A stretch of DNA of 6,578 nt from Cytophagales bacterium (lineage in GTDB: Bacteria; Bacteroidota; Bacteroidia; Cytophagales; Cyclobacteriaceae): NCBI GenBank assembly GCA_003537495.1, contig DPSB01000439.1:1351-7928 (forward strand), in the 5' to 3' direction. Positions 1 to 5,420 of the stretch are shown piece by piece. A program made the position numbers and the translations under genes. The notes below the pieces were generated by a model. That model saw only the letters and a list, made by a program, of their open reading frames with translations. It was not told the DNA's origin and made no database searches. Positions within the stretch are counted from its first letter, which is position 1. Each line of letters opens with the position of its first letter.

Positions 1-338
1 ATAATGTTGGCAAAGATGGGGCCCTTCACAAATTGAAAGTTGCGCTCTTTGTCCATTGTCTCGGCACCCACAATATCCGAAGGCATCAGATCGGGTGTGA
101 ACTGAATACGTTTGAAATTTAAATCTAACGAGGTTGCAATGGTTTGGATCAACAAGGTTTTGGCCAAGCCGGGCACGCCAACCAATAATGAATGGCCTTG
201 GCAGAAAATTCCGGTTAGCACCAGCCGCACCACATCGTCCTGCCCTACTACCACTTTCGCAATTTCCGATTTCAGGTTAGCGTAAGCTTGTTTCAAAGCA
301 TCGGCTGCTGCTACATCGTTGGAAAAATTCTGCGTCAT
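1..338 (-). CDS. MoxR-family AAA+ ATPase, N-terminal part (cut by left window edge)
   Basis: About 112 residues of the N-terminus are present; the rest lies beyond position 1. A helical start (MTQNFSNDVAAADALKQAY) is followed by the VGQDD segment (residues 31-35), a Walker A loop GVPGLAKT at residues 54-61, and the RIQFTPDLMPSDIVGAE stretch at about 78-93, which is typical of MoxR proteins. Walker B, sensor and lid regions are not in view. MoxR ATPases are cytoplasmic AAA+ proteins that act as chaperone-like factors, often maturing or activating a partner protein such as a VWA-domain protein. The specific client cannot be told here. The ATG at 336-338 fits the usual N-terminal length of the family and comes 68 bp after the SurA-like gene. 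It may belong to the same transcript as the parvulin genes upstream, or start from its own promoter in the spacer. The family call is very secure; the role is not. Confidence 0.95.
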   Translation of the reverse strand, partial: MTQNFSNDVAAADALKQAYANLKSEIAKVVVGQDDVVRLVLTGIFCQGHSLLVGVPGLAKTLLIQTIATSLDLNFKRIQFTPDLMPSDIVGAETMDKERNFQFVKGPIFANI

Positions 339-362
339 AATTCGAATTTATAACTGAAAGAT

Positions 363-379
363 ACGGGTTTTGCCGGGTC
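363..379. repeat. 17-bp intergenic motif, copy 1 (spacer before MoxR gene)
   Basis: The plus strand reads acgggttttgccgggtc. It matches the motif at 4612-4628 in 15 of 17 positions; both differences are T/C transitions. Each copy holds two half-sites (cgggt and cgggt here) whose GGG cores start 10 bp apart. On the minus strand the motif directly abuts TATCTTTC (356-363), which differs by one base from the Bacteroidota -7 consensus TAnnTTTG, but no TTG element is well placed upstream of it. The function is unknown: operator, remnant of a repeat, or coincidence. Confidence 0.4.
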
Positions 380-406
380 AGGTTGGCACAAGTACACCAG
401 CGGTTG

Positions 407-1741
407 CTACTCCAGAATTTTACAAGAATTATAGACAGGGTCGATGTTGATGAACACATCTTGCCGGGCTTTGGTAAACCACTTATCCAATGTAATATCT
501 TTCTTTTCTGCAAGTGCAGCGGATTGAATCCGGCTCCAGTCGTCTTTCAGATTAGCTACGTGTGGTGCCAGTTTGGTTTTAAAGTAAAGAATCCGAACTG
601 CCTCTTTGCCATCATCCGTTCTGTATCGTAATGGTTTGGAAATATTTCCCACTTTCATGGTATCGATATTCAGGTACACCACAGGATCAATATCGCGCAT
701 CGAAATTCGGGTTGAACCATCTTCATCTGTAAAAAATCCTCCTAAGCCTTTTGTGTTGGCGTCATCCGAAATCTCTTTTGCGATTTGTTCGAACTTCAGT
801 TTATCGGTAATTATTTTGCTTCGGATACTGTCCAAAAATTTCTCAGCTTGTTTAATGTCATCATCAGAAGGTACAGCTGAAATTAAAATGTGCCGCGAAT
901 TGTATTCATTACCTCTGCGATCAATCAACTGCATAATGTGAAATCCAAAAGGCGATTTAAAGGGCTGAGAAATTTCTCCCAACTTCAACTTGAATGCCTG
1001 TGCTTCAAACTCGGGCACCATCGCCCCGCGACCCACATAACCCAACTCACCACCGTTGTATTGTGCACTTTGGTCTTCGGAGTTTTTCATGGCCAGCTCA
1101 GTAAAGTTTTCGCCTTTCAACAAACGCTCGCGTATATCAATTAATTTTTTGCGGGCTTCTTCTTCCTGTGCGGCACTTACTTTAGCGGTGCGCACGATTT
1201 GGGCTACCTCCACATCCGATGAATAGAAGGGCAAACTATCGCTTGGTATCTTGTTAAAAAATTTTTTGATCTCGGCAGGTGTAACCGTAATATCTTTTGT
1301 GATGCGGCTGGTCATTTCGCGGGCGATTAACTGTTCGCGAATCTGTTCGCGTAATTCTAGTTTAATCTGCTCTAACGTTTTTCCATAAACACGTTCTAAT
1401 TGCTCGGGCGAGTTACCGGAATTCTGAAGTATCATGGCCATCCGTTGCTCGGTATTTCCATCCACTTCTATATCTGTTACAAGTACGGAGTCAATCTCGG
1501 CTTTGGCCACCATTAGTTTATTAATGATTAACCGGTTGAACAGTTCGCACTTGGCTTCTTGCGATTGTGGATTTCCTTCGGCCAGAAAAGCCTGATAAGC
1601 GGTTTCCAGTTCGCTCTTCAGCACAATATAATTATCTACTTTGGCTATAATCTTATCTACCACAAAGCCGGTATCTTGTGCCAACGCTGTAGTCCACACA
1701 GCAAGCACCAGCGCACTAGCGGTTATATATTTCGAAATCAT
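407..1741 (-). CDS. surA: SurA-like periplasmic chaperone with two degenerate parvulin domains
   Basis: This is a 444-residue exported protein with the SurA layout: signal peptide (residues 1 to about 22, MISKYITASALVLAVWTTALAQ-like core ending ALA-Q), SurA N-terminal chaperone region (about 26-165), parvulin domain 1 (about 175-275), parvulin domain 2 (about 280-390) and a C-terminal helix. E. coli SurA is 428 residues. Domain 1 keeps NGGELGY (229-235) and FGFHI (265-269) but has Gln181 where the first parvulin His is expected. Domain 2 keeps RHILI (283-287) but its last strand reads AVRILYF with no His. Peptidyl-prolyl isomerase activity is therefore doubtful, while a holdase role for outer-membrane proteins in the periplasm is plausible. 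The ATG at 1741 was chosen because it gives a compact signal peptide and is preceded by ACAAA; it overlaps the upstream lipoprotein gene by 26 bp. In-frame ATGs at 1756, 1762 and 1795 are alternatives. The gene symbol is by architecture, not proven orthology. Confidence 0.88.
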   Translation of the reverse strand: MISKYITASALVLAVWTTALAQDTGFVVDKIIAKVDNYIVLKSELETAYQAFLAEGNPQSQEAKCELFNRLIINKLMVAKAEIDSVLVTDIEVDGNTEQRMAMILQNSGNSPEQLERVYGKTLEQIKLELREQIREQLIAREMTSRITKDITVTPAEIKKFFNKIPSDSLPFYSSDVEVAQIVRTAKVSAAQEEEARKKLIDIRERLLKGENFTELAMKNSEDQSAQYNGGELGYVGRGAMVPEFEAQAFKLKLGEISQPFKSPFGFHIMQLIDRRGNEYNSRHILISAVPSDDDIKQAEKFLDSIRSKIITDKLKFEQIAKEISDDANTKGLGGFFTDEDGSTRISMRDIDPVVYLNIDTMKVGNISKPLRYRTDDGKEAVRILYFKTKLAPHVANLKDDWSRIQSAALAEKKDITLDKWFTKARQDVFINIDPVYNSCKILE

Positions 1742-2609
1742 TTTGTTTAGCGGCATTTTCATACACTTCGTCTTCCAGTTTACGTGCAAGTTCAACTTTT
1801 CTTTTATTTAAAATAATGTTTTTAATGTCCTGTTTTACGAATTCCAGAGGCGAAACATTGTCCGACATTTTGTAGGCGTCAATCTTCAGAAAATACAGGA
1901 ATTCCGTATCGGTAGTTTCGTAGAAATTGTAGCTGCGTAGAAACTGTACTTTGTTTGGAATCTCCGCCAAAGGCGAATTAACCACCAGTTTATCAAACTC
2001 AATCCACGATGAATCTGCCAGGTGATAGGCAGCCGAAAAACTTAAACAGTACGAACGCAACTCAGCCACATCCTTCTCCTTACGGGAATACATCAAATCT
2101 TTGATACGTTTGGTGCGAGGTGCTTCCTTGGGTACTTTGATATACGTGCCCTGCACAATATTTTGTTTCAGAATAAAATTATCCTGCCGTGATTTATAGT
2201 ACTCCTGAATTTCCTGATCGCTCACACTATCATTCAGGTTTTTCTGAATGTAATAATTCTGATACTCATAACCGATAAGGCTGTAGCGATAGTCCAGCAC
2301 CTTCCGTTCTACTTCGGCTTCGTTAATGTCAATATTTTTAGTGGCTTCATGAATTACCAGTTGTTTCCGAATCCAACTGTTTACATACGCGGTTACCCGT
2401 GCAATGCTATCATCGGCTGTTGCCCCGGCCGGAATAATACCAACCAATTCGTCCTGATAAAGTAAAGAGTTGTGTACACGTGCTACTGTTTTGCGGGCAT
2501 TCTCCGCTTCGCTCTTTTCTTTTTTCATGCGAATAAGATCGCACCCACCCAGACCCAGCAGCCCGGAGAAAATTACAACCGTAACAATATGTTGCGCGAT
2601 TGGTTTCAT
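1716..2609 (-). CDS. Lipoprotein of the SurA/parvulin family without a recognisable isomerase active site
   Basis: This 297-residue protein begins with a lipoprotein signal: a hydrophobic stretch (8-20) ending in the lipobox LGGC with Cys23 as the lipidation site, so it is likely anchored to an envelope membrane. The next part (about 40-150) is mostly helical and resembles the SurA N-terminal region (VARVHNSLLYQDEL, then YVNSWIRKQLVIHEA and SDQEIQEYYKSRQDNF). Residues about 150-245 run in the place of a parvulin domain (GTYIKVP, then FLYFLKIDAY) but show neither the HIL motif, the GG-x-LG loop, nor the final G-[FW]-H-[IL] motif. Its ATG overlaps the stop of the 648-residue parvulin gene in an ATGA arrangement, and its end overlaps the SurA-like gene, so the three are almost certainly translated from one message. 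I infer a non-catalytic chaperone subunit that works with its two neighbours. The lipoprotein call is firm; the family link rests on architecture and context. Confidence 0.88.
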   Translation of the reverse strand: MKPIAQHIVTVVIFSGLLGLGGCDLIRMKKEKSEAENARKTVARVHNSLLYQDELVGIIPAGATADDSIARVTAYVNSWIRKQLVIHEATKNIDINEAEVERKVLDYRYSLIGYEYQNYYIQKNLNDSVSDQEIQEYYKSRQDNFILKQNIVQGTYIKVPKEAPRTKRIKDLMYSRKEKDVAELRSYCLSFSAAYHLADSSWIEFDKLVVNSPLAEIPNKVQFLRSYNFYETTDTEFLYFLKIDAYKMSDNVSPLEFVKQDIKNIILNKRKVELARKLEDEVYENAAKQNDFEIYNR

Positions 2610-4552
2610 TTTTTGGTTAACTCTGCTACAACGGCTTTCTTACCCTTTTTATTGATTTTAACCGGATACTTTTGTCGTAAACCTGCTACCCATTGTTTTT
2701 CTAATTCATCCTGATAATCGGCAATTACCTGCGCGCGCGCCTCATTAAATTCTTTTACACCGGGTGGCACCAGTCGTTTTATTTCTACAAGATAATGCAA
2801 GCCATCTACATCGGCCTGGTGCAAGCCGCTAACCCACGTTACCTGATCCATTACTTTGCTATCCTTCTTTTCGTAGGTTCTGAAACTTTGAACCGATTTG
2901 AATTTGCGCAGGTCGGCCGCTGAAAGTGTATCGCCCTTGTTGATTTTGGCTAGCGTTTCGGTTATTATCTTTTTATCATTTGTAGCAAAGTATCGGGCCT
3001 CTACCCTATCGCCTGCCTGGTACTTATTCTTATTGTCTTCATAAAATTTCTTTTGCCCTACGGTATCTTCAGAAGCTTTATTCCACACTTCTTTTTCCAT
3101 GATCTCAAACAACAAAATTCCTTCGTAGTATTCGGTAAGCAGGTTTTTGAAATCCGGATTTTCCTGCTTCAACTTTTCTTCTTCTGCCGTCTGGATTTTT
3201 TCTTCCGTCCATTCATCATACAATTGCTGGGCATAAGCCCGCGGGGCTAACCGCGTTGCCTTCTGATTCTTTTGTACAAAGCTTACAAACTGATTCACTG
3301 TATAAGGAGTGTTACCAACTGAAAAAAGTTGTTGCGAACCCAATGCCGCTTCGGGTTTGTATGTCCAGTTAGCTTTGGTAAGTGAGCTATCCGCTTTCGC
3401 TAAGATTTTTTCAAGGGTTTCGCGCTGTTCCACAAATTGGAATTTTTTTCTGCGCGCAGTTTTTTGTGCTTGCTGCGATTGCTGCACGCGTTCATCGCGA
3501 CCCAGCCTGCGCCTAAGTGAAGCATCCATTTCTTTAAGTGAAGGCAATGCAATTTTTCGTTCAAACCGGATAATGTGCCATCCTAAGGCAGATTGAAACG
3601 GATCTGAAATTTCGCCCGGCTGTTGCATTGAAAATGCCATGGCTTCAAACTCAGGTACCGATGCCAACGCACCCACACCAAACGGTCGCAACTTTCCACC
3701 TTGTTCGCTGGTGTTCTTATCATCCGAAAATTCTTTGCACACTTCATCCCAACTGCGGCCGCCTCTTAACTGATCGTGTACCGAAAATGCTTTGCTACGC
3801 AGTGCACCTTCATCGCCACCGGCTCGCAACAAAATGTGCGATACCTCCACCTCGCCACGCGAAGGTTTACGATCTTTTACTTTTATGATGTGATATCCAA
3901 AACGCGTGCGCACAATAGGCGAAATGCTACCCACTGGTGTTGAAAAAGCTGCTTCTTCAAATGGGCCTACCATTTGAAGGGCTGTGAAATAACCCAGGTC
4001 GCCACCATTTACTTTTCCAGATGGATCTTGTGAAAATTCGCGAGCCAGTTTTTCAAAATCTTCACCGGCCATAATTCGTTTGCGTAGGTCTGCTGTTTTT
4101 TGATACGCAGCAAGTGTATCGGCAGGTGTTGCTTCTTCATTAACGGAAATAAGAATGTGGGCAGCCCGCACTTCTTCTGTTAATCGCTTATAGGTTTGCT
4201 GCACCAATTTTTCTAAAGCATCTTCTTCGGCCCGGTAAGGTTTTTTTAGTTCTTCCCGATAGGTTTTAAATTCGGTATTAAACTTGGCCGTGGTGTCTAA
4301 ACCGCGGAAGCGTGCCTCGGCCACTTTCAGCTTAAAGTTGATGAACAACTGCAGGTATTCGTTAACTTTTTCTTCGGTAAAATCCTGCGGATTGCTTTGA
4401 TGGTTTTTACGATAGGTGTACGTAAACTCATCGGTGCTTACGGCTGCACCACCTGCGGTAAACAAGGGTTTAGGGGCAGCCGGCTTTTTTTGCTGCGCTT
4501 GTAAAGAGACTGAAAAAAGGATACTACCAATCAGGAACCAAAATACCCGCAT
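2606..4552 (-). CDS. Exported peptidyl-prolyl cis-trans isomerase with two parvulin domains and a degenerate duplicated C-terminal half
   Basis: This is a 648-residue protein. The signal peptide (1 to about 20, ending LQAQ) sends it to the periplasm. A SurA-like helical N-terminal region (about 28-125) precedes two parvulin domains. Domain 1 (about 128-227) has AHILIS with His132, SQDPSGKVNGGDLGYF (Asp176 in the place of the PpiC Cys) and FGYHII with His221. Domain 2 (about 234-331) has SHILLR with His239, SDDKNTSEQGGKL with Asp278, and LGWHII with His326. Both look catalytically competent. Residues about 405-640 seem to repeat the plan as a second SurA-like helical region plus a worn parvulin-like fold without the key residues. 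The very basic tail (KINKKGKKA) ends the protein. The ATG at 4552 is the first in frame and gives a good signal peptide. The gene heads a run of three overlapping chaperone genes, 75 bp after the anti-sigma kinase gene. Expected role: folding of outer-membrane or secreted proteins. Confidence 0.95.
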   Translation of the reverse strand: MRVFWFLIGSILFSVSLQAQQKKPAAPKPLFTAGGAAVSTDEFTYTYRKNHQSNPQDFTEEKVNEYLQLFINFKLKVAEARFRGLDTTAKFNTEFKTYREELKKPYRAEEDALEKLVQQTYKRLTEEVRAAHILISVNEEATPADTLAAYQKTADLRKRIMAGEDFEKLAREFSQDPSGKVNGGDLGYFTALQMVGPFEEAAFSTPVGSISPIVRTRFGYHIIKVKDRKPSRGEVEVSHILLRAGGDEGALRSKAFSVHDQLRGGRSWDEVCKEFSDDKNTSEQGGKLRPFGVGALASVPEFEAMAFSMQQPGEISDPFQSALGWHIIRFERKIALPSLKEMDASLRRRLGRDERVQQSQQAQKTARRKKFQFVEQRETLEKILAKADSSLTKANWTYKPEAALGSQQLFSVGNTPYTVNQFVSFVQKNQKATRLAPRAYAQQLYDEWTEEKIQTAEEEKLKQENPDFKNLLTEYYEGILLFEIMEKEVWNKASEDTVGQKKFYEDNKNKYQAGDRVEARYFATNDKKIITETLAKINKGDTLSAADLRKFKSVQSFRTYEKKDSKVMDQVTWVSGLHQADVDGLHYLVEIKRLVPPGVKEFNEARAQVIADYQDELEKQWVAGLRQKYPVKINKKGKKAVVAELTKK

Positions 4553-4582
4553 ACACTCGTACTTGTAAAGTGAACAAGACCG

Positions 4583-4590
4583 TAAAAGTA
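4583..4590 (-). promoter_or_regulatory. Possible -7 element of a promoter for the parvulin operon
   Basis: The minus strand reads TACTTTTA, one base from the Bacteroidota sigma-A type -7 consensus TAnnTTTG. It would place the transcript start some 25 nt before the ATG at 4552. The expected TTG-type -33 element is not clear (only GTTATT around 4609-4614), so this is a weak candidate. The 75-bp spacer shows no convincing terminator, so read-through from the partner-switching genes is equally possible. Confidence 0.22.
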
Positions 4591-4611
4591 AGGTTTTTTA
4601 GGCAGGGAATA

Positions 4612-4628
4612 ACGGGCTTTGCCGGGCC
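4612..4628. repeat. 17-bp intergenic motif, copy 2 (after the anti-sigma kinase gene)
   Basis: The plus strand reads acgggctttgccgggcc, matching copy 1 at 363-379 in 15 of 17 positions. Both half-sites here are cgggc, whereas both are cgggt in copy 1. It touches the last base of the TAG stop (4628-4630) of the ATP-binding kinase gene and lies 60 bp before the start of the 648-residue parvulin gene. It does not fold into a good hairpin and is not followed by a T tract in either direction, so I do not call it a terminator. Confidence 0.4.
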
Positions 4629-5041
4629 TATTTAATGATCTTGGTAAGGCGGCACACGTTCTTTTCGTCCCGCTTCAGGTACTCCACATTGTCCATAATG
4701 GCTTTTACCAGCCTTATGCCCAAACCGCCCTTGCGTTTTTGATGAACCAAGTTGCCGAGGTCGGGTTCATGAAACTCGTTAATATCGAACAAAGAGCCAT
4801 CGTCCACAATTTCGAAAATGAATTTTCCCCTTGCCGGGATGTCGATGTGTAACTCCAGCATATGATCGGGATTGCAATGATGCGCATGGATCATCAGGTT
4901 AGAACACATCTCGTCTAACGCCAGCACAATTGCGCTCATTTCAATCTCAGGCACATGCTGGTCCTTCAGCGAAGTTCTTACAAACTCGCGAATACCCTTC
5001 AGGTTACTGAGGCTACACCCTATGTTATACTGATAATTCAT
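4628..5041 (-). CDS. RsbW/SpoIIAB-type ATP-binding protein (anti-sigma factor serine kinase family)
   Basis: This is a 137-residue single-domain GHKL ATPase, a normal length for RsbW-type proteins. The N box is LALDEMCSNLMIH (40-52) with Glu44 and Asn48 in the positions of the catalytic base and Mg-binding Asn of SpoIIAB. The G1 box is VDDG (79-82) and the glycine-rich G2 lid is KGGLGIRLV (104-112). Known family members bind a target protein (classically a sigma factor) and phosphorylate a STAS-domain antagonist. Here the STAS gene lies directly upstream and overlaps by 17 bp, which suggests translational coupling and a matched pair. The ATG at 5039-5041 gives the standard N-terminus (MNYQYNIGCSLSNLKGIREFV). 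No sigma factor follows; the next gene is a periplasmic parvulin. The real target is therefore open and could be a sigma factor elsewhere or a non-sigma protein. Confidence 0.93.
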   Translation of the reverse strand: MNYQYNIGCSLSNLKGIREFVRTSLKDQHVPEIEMSAIVLALDEMCSNLMIHAHHCNPDHMLELHIDIPARGKFIFEIVDDGSLFDINEFHEPDLGNLVHQKRKGGLGIRLVKAIMDNVEYLKRDEKNVCRLTKIIK

Positions 5042-5375
5042 CTGCCAACTTCTTTGCTTCCGGCTTGGTTGCAGCTATATGCAACAAATCGGCCAGTCCT
5101 AAAATGCTAAACGTATTTGCTACCTTCTCCTTCATACCAAACAACACCATTGGAATATTTTTGTCTCTCAACTCTTCTATGTACGACATAAAAACTCCTA
5201 ACCCGGCTGAGGAAATGTATTCCAGCGCACTGCAGTCCACCAGAATCTTTTTAAATCCTTCGCCCACGCTTTTCGCAATGGCCAGATCTAACTCTATAGA
5301 AGAACTTGCATCAATTTCTCCTATTACTGAGATAATATCTGCGCCTTCTTCCTGTAATCGTTTAATATGAACCAT
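5025..5375 (-). CDS. STAS-domain anti-sigma factor antagonist (RsbV/SpoIIAA type)
   Basis: This is a 116-residue single STAS domain, the usual size of the family. It shows GEIDASSS (19-26), the VDCSALEYISSAGLGVF core (46-62) and the C-terminal FSILGLADLL helix (89-98). Aligned with SpoIIAA (FMDSSGLG, phosphorylated at Ser58), Ser56 here takes the phosphoacceptor position, the preceding Asp is replaced by Ser55 and the following Ser by Ala57. The ISSAGL version is frequent among STAS antagonists, so Ser56 remains the likely acceptor. In the unphosphorylated state such proteins bind the RsbW-type kinase and free its target. The gene sits 45 bp after the phosphatase gene and overlaps the kinase gene by 17 bp, giving the order phosphatase, antagonist, kinase. 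The start at 5373-5375 has AAAGAG six bases upstream, a better ribosome-binding site than most Bacteroidota genes have. Confidence 0.94.
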   Translation of the reverse strand: MVHIKRLQEEGADIISVIGEIDASSSIELDLAIAKSVGEGFKKILVDCSALEYISSAGLGVFMSYIEELRDKNIPMVLFGMKEKVANTFSILGLADLLHIAATKPEAKKLADELSV

Positions 5376-5420
5376 GGGTTACTCTTTTTAACGGTTTTAT
5401 TTTTTTAATGTTTACTTCTG

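Noticed and set aside
385..406. Possible hairpin after the SurA-like gene (TGGTGT, loop ACTT, GTGCCA on the minus strand)
   Set aside because: Three of its six pairs would be G-U wobbles and no T tract follows, so it is not a credible terminator.
277..513. A 78-residue minus-strand frame across the MoxR/SurA spacer
   Set aside because: It overlaps both real genes in another frame and has no recognisable features.
383..631. Plus-strand open frames antisense to the SurA-like gene (also 606-941, 890-1144, 1559-1750)
   Set aside because: They lie wholly or almost wholly opposite a gene with clear domains, are rich in Cys/Phe/Ile runs typical of antisense frames, and show no known motif.
4610..4630. 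Terminator after the anti-sigma kinase gene
   Set aside because: Only a 3-bp GGC/GCC stem forms around the AAA; the GC-rich halves are direct and not inverted repeats.
2470..5370. Plus-strand frames antisense to the lipoprotein, parvulin, kinase and STAS genes (2470-2714, 3053-3250, 3309-3596, 3628-3888, 4619-4852, 5065-5370)
   Set aside because: Each is covered by a minus-strand gene with recognised motifs; none has a plausible start context or domain.
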